From contig JAEENF010000163.1 in assembly GCA_016283605.1 (NCBI GenBank), positions 1 to 25,838 on the forward strand: a stretch of 25,838 nucleotides of DNA, written 5' to 3'. Positions 14,739-22,682 of this stretch are shown here, piece by piece. Made by a program: the position numbers and the translations under genes. Positions within the stretch are counted from its first letter, which is position 1. Each line of letters starts with the position of its first letter. The DNA is from Prevotella sp. (GTDB lineage Bacteria > Bacteroidota > Bacteroidia > Bacteroidales > Bacteroidaceae). The notes below the pieces were generated by a model. The model was not told the DNA's origin, did no database searches, and saw nothing but the letters and a program-made list of their open reading frames with translations.

Positions 14739-15503
14739 ATGAAGAATATCTATTTCTTATCTGACGCCCACCTCGGGTCACTGGCCATCCCTCACGGAAG
14801 GATGCAGGAACGCCGGCTCGTGCGCTTCCTGGACACCATCAAGGAGAAGGCGGCTGCCGTCTATCTGCTGGGCGACATGTTCGACTTCTGGTACGAATAC
14901 AAATACGTGGTGCCCAAGGGCTTCACCCGTTTCTTGGGAAAGCTCTCCGAGCTGACGGACATGGGTGTGGAGGTACATTACTTCACGGGCAACCACGACA
15001 TCTGGGCCTACGAATACCTGGCGAAGGAGTGTGGTGTCATCCTGCACAAGAAACCACTCACCACGGAGATCTACGGTAAGATCTTCTTTCTCGCCCACGG
15101 CGACGGGCTGGGTGACCCCAACAAGAGTTTCAAGCTCCTCAAGAGCATCTTCCACAACCGCGCCTGCCAGTGGGCCTTCTCCACCCTCCATCCCCGCTGG
15201 GGCATGTGGTTCGGACTGAACTGGGCGAAGCACTCGCGCCTGAAACGGCCCAACAACGAGGAGCCGCCCTATATGGGTGAGAACCGCGAGCACCTGGTGC
15301 TCTACACCAAGCGATATATCCAGTATCATCCCAATGTCGACTATTTCATCTACGGCCATCGCCATATCGAGGTCGACCTCCAGTTGACGAAGAAAGCCCG
15401 CATGATCATTCTCGGCGACTGGATCACACAATTCTCCTACATCGTCTACGATGGCGAGCATCTGCTGATGTCGCAATACATCGAGGGCGAAAGCCAACCC
15501 TAG
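14739..15503 (+). CDS. lpxH: UDP-2,3-diacylglucosamine diphosphatase (LpxH-like metallophosphoesterase)
   Basis: A 254-residue calcineurin-like phosphoesterase with all metal motifs: SDAHLGS (Asp9, His11), LGDMFDFW (Asp46), GNHD (Asn85-His86-Asp87), HGD (His120) and YGHRHIE (His207, His209). The FDFWYEYKYVVPKGF block is typical of LpxH-type enzymes. LpxH makes lipid X from UDP-2,3-diacylglucosamine in lipid A synthesis at the inner membrane. A related phosphoesterase of other specificity cannot be excluded. The sugar kinase gene follows after 20 bases. Confidence 0.87.
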   Translation: MKNIYFLSDAHLGSLAIPHGRMQERRLVRFLDTIKEKAAAVYLLGDMFDFWYEYKYVVPKGFTRFLGKLSELTDMGVEVHYFTGNHDIWAYEYLAKECGVILHKKPLTTEIYGKIFFLAHGDGLGDPNKSFKLLKSIFHNRACQWAFSTLHPRWGMWFGLNWAKHSRLKRPNNEEPPYMGENREHLVLYTKRYIQYHPNVDYFIYGHRHIEVDLQLTKKARMIILGDWITQFSYIVYDGEHLLMSQYIEGESQP

Positions 15504-15523
15504 TTGAAAACACTAAACTAAAC

Positions 15524-16579
15524 ATGAGCAAGATCGTAACTTTCGGAGAGCTGCTTCTCCGTTTTTCAAAACCAGGAACCCTGCGACTCACACAGGGCGA
15601 TATGTTCACCAGCAAATACGGTGGCAGCGAGGCCAATGTGGCCGTATCTCTGGCCTCGCAAGGTGAGAACGTCACCTATATCACCCGTCTGCCCGATACC
15701 CCCGTGGGCCATGCCGGCGCCATGAACTTGGCGCAGTTGGGCGTCAATACGAGTCACGTCCTCTATGGCGGACAGCGCATCGGCACGTATTACTTCGAGC
15801 CTGCCGCAGGCATGCGACCTGCCAAGGTCATCTACGACCGCAGCGGCTCAGCCTATTACGACCTGAAGCCGGGCATGATTCCCTGGCGGGAGATCCTGAA
15901 GGACTGTGCCTATTTCTGTGTGTCGGGCATCACCGCCGCCATCTCCCAACAGGCCGCCGAGGCTACCTTCGAGGCCCTCGACATCGCCGACGAGCTGGGC
16001 GTCACCGTCTGCTTCGACATCAACTACCGTAAGAACCTCTGGAAATACGAGGGTGCCACACCCCGTGAGACGTTGAGTCGCATGCTCTCCCGCTGCGACA
16101 TGATGTTCGGCGACGCCATCGAGTTCGAATGGCTCTCAGAGCATCCGCAGCCGCCCTTCACGGCCACCGACTCGAACTTCGAGATGCAGATGAAGGAATA
16201 CGGCGAGTGGTTCGACGAGCTCCACGCCCGTTTCCCACGTCTGAAACACTGGATGATGGGTATGCGCAACATGGTGAGTTCCAACCATCACACCCTTACG
16301 GCGCTGCTCTGGACGGAAGGCCGCCTGCTGCAGGCACCGATCATGGACATCCCCGATGTCATCGATCCCGTCGGTGTGGGCGATGCCTTCATGGGCGCCT
16401 GGCTCCATGCCGTCAACCTCTTCCCCACCGACAGACAGCGACAGCTGAACTATTCACTCGCTGCCGCTGCCCTAAAGAACACCATCCCAGGTGACTTCAA
16501 CCTCTCGTCGGAAGAGGAGATCCTCGATGTCATGGAATCCCGTCACAACACCTCGACCCTTTACAAAACAATCGCATAA
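15524..16579 (+). CDS. kdgK: PfkB-family sugar kinase, 2-keto-3-deoxygluconate kinase-like
   Basis: A 351-residue PfkB kinase. GGSEANVAVSLA (33-44) is the N-terminal signature; DPVGVGDAFMGA (281-292) carries the anion hole and catalytic base Asp287. The MSKIVTFGELLLRFSKPG start and the YDRSGSAYYDL segment resemble bacterial KdgK, which phosphorylates 2-keto-3-deoxygluconate in uronate breakdown. No aldolase (eda) gene is adjacent, so substrate assignment is tentative; the PfkB fold itself is certain. It is the last gene of the plus-strand run and ends at a clear terminator. Confidence 0.8.
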   Translation: MSKIVTFGELLLRFSKPGTLRLTQGDMFTSKYGGSEANVAVSLASQGENVTYITRLPDTPVGHAGAMNLAQLGVNTSHVLYGGQRIGTYYFEPAAGMRPAKVIYDRSGSAYYDLKPGMIPWREILKDCAYFCVSGITAAISQQAAEATFEALDIADELGVTVCFDINYRKNLWKYEGATPRETLSRMLSRCDMMFGDAIEFEWLSEHPQPPFTATDSNFEMQMKEYGEWFDELHARFPRLKHWMMGMRNMVSSNHHTLTALLWTEGRLLQAPIMDIPDVIDPVGVGDAFMGAWLHAVNLFPTDRQRQLNYSLAAAALKNTIPGDFNLSSEEEILDVMESRHNTSTLYKTIA

Positions 16580-16581
16580 AT

Positions 16582-16607
16582 AAAGCCGCTCGAGTTTGAG
16601 CGGCTTT
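16582..16607. terminator. Terminator between kdgK-like and small lipoprotein genes
   Basis: A 10-bp GC-rich stem (AAAGCCGCTC with GAGCGGCTTT) and a 6-base loop, followed on the plus strand by GCTTTTTATTT. It lies between convergent genes and probably serves both. Confidence 0.9.
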
Positions 16608-16612
16608 GCTTT

Positions 16613-17176
16613 TTATTTCAGAGGAGTACGAACAACTCTCTTCGGCTTGTCGATGACCTTGGTGCTGTCAGCGTCGCCAGAGCGGGTGCGTGACCAGTAA
16701 TAGTAGTCATCGTACCAGGAGTCGTAGCCCCAGCGGTAGTCATCCCAATAGCTGTTCGGACGGCTGACATTGTAGAGCTCGAAGTCCACAAAGTTGCCAT
16801 TGTCATAGATCGTTCCTACGAAACGGTGGTTGTTCAGACGGTAGTCGCGGATCTCAATACTCGTTCTCTCCTCGCGGAAGTAGATACGGATGACACCGTT
16901 ATTAACGTTCCAGTCGATGTGGTTAGCCACATAGTCCCAAGGAGCATTGCTATAGTAGTCCACCCAGTAGCCCGAGCCGCTTGTATAGGTGAACGGATCG
17001 CGGAGGAAGGTCACCTCAGTGCTGGTGGCATCGTAGTAACGGCCGTCCCATTCAGAGGAGATATACATATTTCCAGTCCAAGTACCCTCGAGGGTGTCGG
17101 CGATATATTCATCCTCGCAAGAGGTGAAGGCCAGTGCCATCATCGCCATCGTCAGCATTGTAAAAATCTTCTTCAT
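16613..17176 (-). CDS. Uncharacterised Tyr/Trp/Asp-rich lipoprotein
   Basis: A 187-residue protein with a clear SPII signal (MKKIFTMLTMAMMALAFTSC, Cys20) followed by EDE. The start LEGTWTGNMY resembles the first strand of lipocalin-like proteins seen in many Bacteroidota lipoproteins. A Tyr/Asp/Trp-rich run (about 143-165; SYWDDYRWGYDSWYDDYYYW) precedes a basic tail (KPKRVVRTPLK). No catalytic motif is visible, and I do not recognise a function. It has its own -7 box at 17230-17237 with a leader of about 50 bases. Confidence 0.8.
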   Translation of the reverse strand: MKKIFTMLTMAMMALAFTSCEDEYIADTLEGTWTGNMYISSEWDGRYYDATSTEVTFLRDPFTYTSGSGYWVDYYSNAPWDYVANHIDWNVNNGVIRIYFREERTSIEIRDYRLNNHRFVGTIYDNGNFVDFELYNVSRPNSYWDDYRWGYDSWYDDYYYWSRTRSGDADSTKVIDKPKRVVRTPLK

Positions 17177-17229
17177 AATCGAACCCTTTCCTTATTGTTA
17201 GTTTGACTTATTTTTTTTATTTCACACTG

Positions 17230-17237
17230 CAAAGGTA
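17230..17237 (-). promoter_or_regulatory. -7 promoter box for the small lipoprotein gene
   Basis: TACCTTTG on the minus strand; no convincing -33 TTTG was found. Confidence 0.6.
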
Positions 17238-17264
17238 AGGATAATTACGGACATAAAAAAAGGA

Positions 17265-17290
17265 AAATCCCGAATTGTATATCGGGATTT
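17265..17290 (-). terminator. ackA terminator
   Basis: A 9-bp stem (AAATCCCGA with TCGGGATTT), followed on the minus strand by a T-rich run (TTTTCCTTTTTTT). It lies 26 bases past the ackA stop codon. Confidence 0.82.
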
Positions 17291-17315
17291 CCCTAAATGA
17301 GTATAGGAGAAGAGA

Positions 17316-18509
17316 TTATTTCAGCAGATTCATGGTGTCGGTGGCGATCATCAGCTCCTCGTCGGTAGGAATGACGACAACCTTCACCTTCGAGTCGTCG
17401 GCAGAGATGACAACCTCCTCGCCACGGGCCTTGTTCTTCTCCTCATCGAACTTGATACCCAGGAACTCCATATCCTTGCAGACCTCAGAACGCATGCTGA
17501 CCTGATTCTCACCGACACCAGCGGTAAAGACGACCACGTCGAGGCCACCCATAGCGGCGGCATAGGCACCGATATATTTCTTAATGCGATAGAAATACAT
17601 ATCCTGAGCCAACTTAGCACGAGGATCGCCAGCCTTGGCAGCACTCTCTACGTCACGCATATCGGAGCTGCCACCAGTGAGACCAGCCACACCGCTCTTC
17701 TTATTGAGCAGGTTCGACATGCCATCAGCGTCGAGACCGAGCTTCTTCTCGATGAACGTCACAGCACCACCGTCGATATCGCCGGCGCGGGTACCCATGA
17801 CGAGACCTTCCAGCGGTGTCAGACCCATAGAGGTATCGATGCACTTGCCATCGACGACAGCAGCGATAGAACCACCGTTACCCACGTGACAGGTCACCAT
17901 CTTCGTACCCTCAGCGGGAATACCTAAGAACTCACAGGCACGCTGAGAAACATAACGGTGAGAGGTGCCGTGGAAACCATAGCGGCGAATGCCGTACTTC
18001 TCATAGAGTTCGTAAGGAATGGCGTACATAAAGGCCTTGGGAGGCATGGTCTGATGGAAGGCGGTATCAAAGACGCCCACCTGAGGCAGACCCGGCATCA
18101 GTTCCTTCACGGCGTTCACGCCCTTGAGGTTAGCGGGGTTGTGCAGCGGAGCCAGATCAGAGCACTCCTCGAAGGTCTTCAGCACTTCATCGGTGAGGAT
18201 GACAGATTTGTTGAACTTCTCACCACCGTGCACCATGCGATGACCTACGGCGTCGATCTCGTCGAGACTCTTAATGACACCGATCTCAGGGTCTGTCAGC
18301 AATGAGAAGATGAACTTCACACCCTCGGTATGCTCAGGGATGTCGTGCATGATCTGTTTCTTCTCGCCATTGGCCAGCTTCACCTTCACAAAGGCACCGT
18401 CCAAGCCTACACGCTCGGCACCACCACTGGTCATCACACTCTTGTCGTCCATGTTGTACAGAGCGTACTTAATCGACGACGAACCGCAATTTAAAACTAA
18501 TATCTTCAT
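17316..18509 (-). CDS. ackA: Acetate kinase
   Basis: A 397-residue enzyme converting acetyl phosphate and ADP to acetate and ATP. All key residues sit at the positions of the well-studied archaeal enzyme: Arg91 (GHRMVHGG), Asp148 (VFDTAFH), His180 (RRYGFHGTSH), Arg241 (VMGTRAGD) and Glu384 (IPTDEE). The N-terminus has the MKILVLNCGSSSIKY signature. It follows pta on the same strand with a heptamer array in the 20-base gap. Together they form the acetate-producing fermentation route that yields ATP. Confidence 0.99.
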   Translation of the reverse strand: MKILVLNCGSSSIKYALYNMDDKSVMTSGGAERVGLDGAFVKVKLANGEKKQIMHDIPEHTEGVKFIFSLLTDPEIGVIKSLDEIDAVGHRMVHGGEKFNKSVILTDEVLKTFEECSDLAPLHNPANLKGVNAVKELMPGLPQVGVFDTAFHQTMPPKAFMYAIPYELYEKYGIRRYGFHGTSHRYVSQRACEFLGIPAEGTKMVTCHVGNGGSIAAVVDGKCIDTSMGLTPLEGLVMGTRAGDIDGGAVTFIEKKLGLDADGMSNLLNKKSGVAGLTGGSSDMRDVESAAKAGDPRAKLAQDMYFYRIKKYIGAYAAAMGGLDVVVFTAGVGENQVSMRSEVCKDMEFLGIKFDEEKNKARGEEVVISADDSKVKVVVIPTDEELMIATDTMNLLK

Positions 18510-18510
18510 A

Positions 18511-18538
18511 ACTATTCACTATTCGTTATTCACTTTTT
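18511..18538. repeat. Heptamer array between pta and ackA
   Basis: Units ACTATTC, ACTATTC, GTTATTC, ACTTTTT. It fills the pta-ackA junction and supplies the pta stop codon. The unit is the same as in the NigD-like gene. Confidence 0.85.
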
Positions 18539-19540
18539 TGCGTCCATAGCCTGGCAGGCAGTGATGGCGATCATGTAGTAGATGTCATCGATGGAGCAGC
18601 CACGAGAGAGGTCATTGACAGGACGTGCGATACCCTGCAACACAGGACCGATGGCGATAGCATCGCCTAAGCGCTGAACCATCTTATAGCCGATGTTTCC
18701 GACCTCGAGGTTGGGGAATACGAGGACATTGGCCTTACCAGCGATGTCAGAGCCAGGAGCCTTCTTGGCACCTACAGAGGGTACGAGAGCAGCATCAGCC
18801 TGCAACTCACCGTCGATCTTCAGCTCAGGAGCCATCTCCTTGGCCAACTTCGTGGCCTCGATGACCTTGTCGCAAACCTCGTGCTTGGCGCTGCCCTTCG
18901 TCGAGAAGCTCAGCATGGCCACGCGGGGATCCTCGAAACCAGCCACAGCCTTTGCCATCTGAGCGGTGCAGACAGCAATCTGAGCCAGCTGATTAGCATC
19001 GGGCATAGGTGTTACAGCCACGTCGGCAATGACGAGCACACCATCCTCACCATACTGCTTCTGCTTCGAAATCAGCAGCAGACCGCCGCTGACGCAGGTG
19101 ATGCCAGGCTGGCACTTGATGATCTGCAGGGCAGGACGCAGGGTGTCGCCTGTAGTTGACAGTGCACCGCTGATCTGACCATCAGCACCTTCGGTCTTGA
19201 TAATCATACAACCCAGATACAGGGGGTTCTTGATCAGTTTGCGGGCCTCCTCGATGGTCATGCCCTTGCTCTTACGAATCTCAGCCAGCTTCTCAGCTAG
19301 TTCCTCGCTCTTGTCGTAGTTTTCAGGGTCGATAAGGGTGGCCTTACCAATGTTTGTCAGGCCCTTCTCCTTGGCCAGAGCCTCAACCTTAACGGGGTTA
19401 CCAATCAGGATGATGTCTGCAAGATCATCACCCAGTGCCTTGTCGGCAGCACAGAGTGTACGCTCCTCTTCTGCTTCAGGGAGCACGATGCGCTGCTTGT
19501 TACTCTTAGCACGCGCTACAATTTGACTTAATAAATCCAT
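18530..19540 (-). CDS. pta: Phosphate acetyltransferase
   Basis: A 336-residue single-domain Pta, lacking the extra N-terminal domain of the long E. coli form. It exchanges CoA for phosphate on acetyl-CoA to give acetyl phosphate for the kinase encoded next. Family landmarks: IVLPEAEEERTLCAA (18-32), the GQISGALSTTGDTLRPALQI segment, MLSFSTKGSA and the VFPNLEVGNIGYKMVQRLG block. It starts 40 bases after the cdaA stop. A 12-bp palindrome lies 10 bases upstream of the ATG. Confidence 0.97.
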   Translation of the reverse strand: MDLLSQIVARAKSNKQRIVLPEAEEERTLCAADKALGDDLADIILIGNPVKVEALAKEKGLTNIGKATLIDPENYDKSEELAEKLAEIRKSKGMTIEEARKLIKNPLYLGCMIIKTEGADGQISGALSTTGDTLRPALQIIKCQPGITCVSGGLLLISKQKQYGEDGVLVIADVAVTPMPDANQLAQIAVCTAQMAKAVAGFEDPRVAMLSFSTKGSAKHEVCDKVIEATKLAKEMAPELKIDGELQADAALVPSVGAKKAPGSDIAGKANVLVFPNLEVGNIGYKMVQRLGDAIAIGPVLQGIARPVNDLSRGCSIDDIYYMIAITACQAMDAKK

Positions 19541-19549
19541 AATTTGATT

Positions 19550-19561
19550 TGTTTTAAAACA
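19550..19561. promoter_or_regulatory. 12-bp palindrome upstream of pta
   Basis: TGTTTTAAAACA is a perfect dyad 10 bases before the pta start. It could be a regulator site or chance in AT-rich DNA. Confidence 0.3.
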
Positions 19562-19580
19562 GTTATATATGTGAATTGTA

Positions 19581-20354
19581 TTATTCCATTTCCCTAGTTA
19601 GTATACTTTCCAGTTCCTCGGCCGAAAGACGCAGACGCAACTCGCCCTTCATGGCTATAGAGATGCTACCCGTTTCCTCTGAGACAATCACTGCCACAGC
19701 ATCACTTTCCTGAGACATACCCAAGGCCGCACGGTGACGAAGGCCCAACTCCTTAGGGATACTCAGGTCGTGGCTCACTGGCAGGATACAGCCAGCAGCC
19801 CTGACACGCATCTTTGAGATCACCATCGCACCATCATGCAACGGCGAGTTCTTGAAGAAGATATTCTCTATCAGACGCTGGTTAATATTGGCATCGATGA
19901 CATCACCCGTCATCACGATATCATCAAGGGGCAGGTTCCGCTCTATCACAATCAGTGCTCCCACCTTACCACGACTCATGTTCATCGAGGCCATCACAAT
20001 CGGCATGATCGCCGATTTCAAGGTCTTGTCATCTTTCGACCTCGACGGCGAAAAGAGTCTTGCGACGGCACGCATACGCTGATGGGCACCCAGGTTGTAG
20101 AGGAATTTGCGGATGTCTTCCTGGAAAATGACAATCATGGCGATTACACCGACGCTGACCAGTTTGTCGAGGATGGAGCCTAACAGCCGCATCTCCAGGA
20201 TCTGTGACACAAACAACCAGATGACCACAAACACCATGATGCCAATGAACACATTCAACGAACGTGACTCACGCATCAGCCGATACAGATAATACAGCAT
20301 CAGGGCCACCAGGAGGATATCGATGATATCTTTTATGCCAAATTCGAAAAACAT
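19581..20354 (-). CDS. cdaA: Diadenylate cyclase (c-di-AMP synthase), CdaA type
   Basis: A 257-residue protein with three N-terminal transmembrane segments (about 10-27, 36-52, 62-78). A DAC domain follows, with the catalytic DGA (174-176, in LHDGAMVIS) and RHR (206-208, in GLRHRAALG) motifs. It makes the second messenger c-di-AMP from two ATP at the inner membrane. Neither a CdaR-like regulator nor glmM is adjacent, unlike in Firmicutes. It lies 5 bases after folP and shares its promoter. Confidence 0.96.
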   Translation of the reverse strand: MFFEFGIKDIIDILLVALMLYYLYRLMRESRSLNVFIGIMVFVVIWLFVSQILEMRLLGSILDKLVSVGVIAMIVIFQEDIRKFLYNLGAHQRMRAVARLFSPSRSKDDKTLKSAIMPIVMASMNMSRGKVGALIVIERNLPLDDIVMTGDVIDANINQRLIENIFFKNSPLHDGAMVISKMRVRAAGCILPVSHDLSIPKELGLRHRAALGMSQESDAVAVIVSEETGSISIAMKGELRLRLSAEELESILTREME

Positions 20355-20355
20355 G

Positions 20356-20390
20356 AACTCTAAACTATCAACTTTAAACTATCAACGATC
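20356..20390. repeat. Heptamer array spanning the folP stop codon
   Basis: Five units: AACTCTA, AACTATC, AACTTTA, AACTATC, AACGATC. On the minus strand the array encodes the last residues of FolP (VDSLKLIV), its stop, and the gap before cdaA. Confidence 0.88.
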
Positions 20391-21157
20391 TTAACGCATT
20401 CTACGGCCTCACGGACATCGTGGACACGAAGGATATGAGCGCCCTTCATCAGGGCGATGGTGTTCAACGCCGTCGTACCGTTGAGGGCCTCGTCGGGCGT
20501 ACAACCAAACTTCTTGAAGATCATGGACTTCCGCGAGACACCCACCAACAACGGCAGTTCCATTACCTGCAATTTCTCCAGTTCAGCCATCACCTCGTAG
20601 TTCTGTTCCAGCGTCTTTCCGAAGCCGAAGCCAGGATCGAGGATAATGTCTCTCGCACCGAAGTCACGCAGACGCTGTACCTTTTCTGAGAACGACAACA
20701 GCATCTTCCGCATCGTGGGTTCCTGTGACATTAATATATAAGGTACGCGAAGACGTGCCACCATACGGAACATGTCCTGCTGCTCCAGAGAGCCGACATC
20801 GTTGATGATGGCAACGCCATATTCCTCCACGGCCATCCGCGCGATGTCGGGCCGGAAGGTATCGACGGAAACCGGTATGTCAGACCGTTCACGGGAGATG
20901 ATGTCGAGCGCAAAGCGCAGACGCTCGCGCTCCTCTTCCTCAGAGGCCAACGGTGCACCTGGTCGCGTAGAACAGCCTCCCACATCAATGATCGCGGCTC
21001 CATCGGCCACCATCTGATTGATCCGTTCCACTATTCCTTGTTCGGTCTGACGACGACTTCCGGCATAGAATGAGTCGGGAGTGACATTCAGAATACCCAT
21101 CACTTGAGGGGTACTCAAATTCATCAGAAGACCGTTGACATTCATCGTAAACTCCAT
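20360..21157 (-). CDS. folP: Dihydropteroate synthase
   Basis: A 265-residue TIM-barrel enzyme joining p-aminobenzoate to the pterin pyrophosphate in folate synthesis. Motifs: VMGILNVTPDSF, DVGGCSTRPGA, SVDTFRP, IINDVGS, DPGFGFGKT and GVSRKSMI. The frame is open to an ATG at 21187, but that lies upstream of the -7 box (21167-21174). I therefore use the ATG at 21157 (MEFTMNVNGLLMNLSTPQ), which also fits the usual N-terminus. The C-terminus is encoded by a heptamer array. It leads the folP-cdaA pair. Confidence 0.95.
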   Translation of the reverse strand: MEFTMNVNGLLMNLSTPQVMGILNVTPDSFYAGSRRQTEQGIVERINQMVADGAAIIDVGGCSTRPGAPLASEEEERERLRFALDIISRERSDIPVSVDTFRPDIARMAVEEYGVAIINDVGSLEQQDMFRMVARLRVPYILMSQEPTMRKMLLSFSEKVQRLRDFGARDIILDPGFGFGKTLEQNYEVMAELEKLQVMELPLLVGVSRKSMIFKKFGCTPDEALNGTTALNTIALMKGAHILRVHDVREAVECVKIVDSLKLIV

Positions 21158-21166
21158 AATCGCCCA

Positions 21167-21174
21167 CAAAGATA
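21167..21174 (-). promoter_or_regulatory. -7 promoter box of folP
   Basis: TATCTTTG on the minus strand, 9 bases before the chosen ATG, so the message should be leaderless or nearly so. It also argues against the more upstream ATG. Confidence 0.68.
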
Positions 21175-21181
21175 CAAAATT

Positions 21182-21209
21182 ATTCATAATTCATAATTCA
21201 TAATTCATA
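21182..21209. repeat. Heptamer array (ATTCATA)x4 in the folP-murF divergent promoter region
   Basis: Four exact units. The array lies between the two divergent -7 boxes and ends 9 bases before the murF box. Confidence 0.97.
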
Positions 21210-21218
21210 TTTATTTTG

Positions 21219-21226
21219 TAATTTTG
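21219..21226 (+). promoter_or_regulatory. -7 promoter box of murF
   Basis: TAATTTTG matches TANNTTTG; the -33 region is covered by the ATTCATA array. The leader to the ATG is about 13 bases. Confidence 0.65.
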
Positions 21227-21245
21227 CACAAAAATTACGAAGTTT

Positions 21246-22652
21246 ATGGAAATTAAGGAACTATACAAGCTATTTCAACAACATCCATGCATCACAACCG
21301 ACAGTCGTGACTGTCCCGAAGGGAGCATCTTCCTCGCCCTGAAAGGTGAGTCGTTCGACGGAAACAAATTCGCCCTGCAGGCACTGGAGAAAGGTTGTGC
21401 TTACGCGATTATTGACGACAAAGATATATTAACGACAACTCAGACAACTAAAACAACAGATGCCGCTAGCGGCATAGAAAAAGAGTTGTCCAAGTTGTCT
21501 GAGTTGTCGTCAAGAATCATTATCGTCGATGACTGTCTTCAGACCTTCAAGGACCTTGCCCGTGAACATCGTCGCCAATTCGACATCCCTGTCATTGGCA
21601 TCACCGGCACCAATGGCAAGACCACTACGAAAGAACTGATAGCCGCTGTGCTGTCGCAGAAATACAACGTGCTCTATACCCAGGGCAACTTCAACAACGA
21701 CGTGGGTGTGCCCAAGACACTGTTCCGTCTGACGAAGGAGCACGAGATAGCCGTTATCGAGATGGGGGCCAGTCATCCTGGCGACATCAAGACACTCGCA
21801 GAGACCGCCGAGCCCACCTGTGGTCTGATCACCAATGTCGGACGTGCCCATCTGCAGGGCTTCGGCAGTTTCGAAGGGGTCATCAAGACGAAGTGTGAGC
21901 TCTATGACTTCCTCCGCAGCCAGAAGGACAGCCTTATCTTCATCAATGCCGACAACGAATACCTCATGGAACAGATCGGCGACGATGAGGACATCTGGAT
22001 CACCCCCTACTCCACCGACCCTGAGAACCAGTACACCTGCATCTCAGGCGAGGTGATCAGTTGCGATCCGTTCCTGAAGTTCCGTTGGCGTGAACCGTTG
22101 ATGACACTTGAGGAAGAAGGCCGGAGCACAAAGTGGCACAAGGTACAGACACATCTCATCGGTGCCTATAATATCGACAACCTCCTGGCGGCCATCTCCG
22201 TAGGTATCAACTTCGGTGTGGAACGCAAGAAGATCTGTGAGGCCCTCGAGAATTATGTCCCCTCGAACAACCGCAGTCAGATGACCGTCACGGAGAAGAA
22301 CCACCTCATCGTGGATGCCTATAACGCCAACCCCTCCTCGATGATGGCGGCTCTGGAGAACTTCAAGCTGATGCAGGCCGACCATAAGATGGCGATTCTG
22401 GGGGCTATGCGCGAACTCGGAGAGGTGTCTGCCGAAGAGCATCAGAACATCGTGGACTACCTGAAGACATCGGACATCGAGACGGTATGGCTGGTAGGCG
22501 AAGAATTTGCAGACACCAAATGCAACTACCGCAAGTTCAAGGATGTGGAAGAGGTGAAGGCCGCCATCGCCGCGGACTGTCCCAAAGACCGATATATTCT
22601 TATTAAGGGCTCTAACAGCACGAAGCTCTATCAACTGCCGGAAATGCTGTAA
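21246..22652 (+). CDS. murF: UDP-MurNAc-tripeptide--D-Ala-D-Ala ligase (with repeat-encoded insertion)
   Basis: A 468-residue Mur ligase that adds D-Ala-D-Ala to the peptidoglycan precursor in the cytoplasm, the step after Ddl. It shows the N-terminal DSRDCPEGSIFLALKGESFDG block, the ATP loop GTNGKTTTKE (Lys125), EMGASHPGDI, NVGRAHLQGFGS and VDAYNANPSSM. Residues about 63-89 (Thr/Lys/Ser-rich, TTTQTTKTTDAASG and on) are encoded by an inverted nonamer array. They look like an in-frame insertion between IIDD and RIIIVDD, which would normally be joined by a short turn. The remaining protein would be of usual MurF length. Confidence 0.96.
   Translation: MEIKELYKLFQQHPCITTDSRDCPEGSIFLALKGESFDGNKFALQALEKGCAYAIIDDKDILTTTQTTKTTDAASGIEKELSKLSELSSRIIIVDDCLQTFKDLAREHRRQFDIPVIGITGTNGKTTTKELIAAVLSQKYNVLYTQGNFNNDVGVPKTLFRLTKEHEIAVIEMGASHPGDIKTLAETAEPTCGLITNVGRAHLQGFGSFEGVIKTKCELYDFLRSQKDSLIFINADNEYLMEQIGDDEDIWITPYSTDPENQYTCISGEVISCDPFLKFRWREPLMTLEEEGRSTKWHKVQTHLIGAYNIDNLLAAISVGINFGVERKKICEALENYVPSNNRSQMTVTEKNHLIVDAYNANPSSMMAALENFKLMQADHKMAILGAMRELGEVSAEEHQNIVDYLKTSDIETVWLVGEEFADTKCNYRKFKDVEEVKAAIAADCPKDRYILIKGSNSTKLYQLPEML
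21432..21510. repeat. Inverted nonamer array with central palindrome inside murF
   Basis: The outer arms 21432-21449 and 21493-21510 are perfect 18-bp inverted repeats. Each is built from 9-base units around GACAACT / AGTTGTC (three units per side, the inner ones diverged). The centre holds the perfect 16-bp palindrome ATGCCGCTAGCGGCAT (21460-21475). It is the same family as the element at 9743-9821. Confidence 0.93.
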
Positions 22653-22654
22653 TC

Positions 22655-22682
22655 ATTGAACATTGACCATTGAACATTGAGC
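22655..22682. repeat. Heptamer array between murF and the next gene
   Basis: Units ATTGAAC, ATTGACC, ATTGAAC, ATTGAGC, with a degenerate fifth (ATTAAAA). The only standard in-frame start codon of the following gene lies inside the fourth unit. Confidence 0.92.

Noticed and set aside
14778..15497. Minus-strand open frame (239 codons) opposite the LpxH-like gene
   Set aside because: Codon shadow of a GC-rich gene with intact metal-binding motifs; no promoter or known domain.
21158..21187. Upstream ATG (21187) as start of folP
   Set aside because: It lies upstream of the -7 box, and the extra ten residues do not resemble the family's N-terminus.
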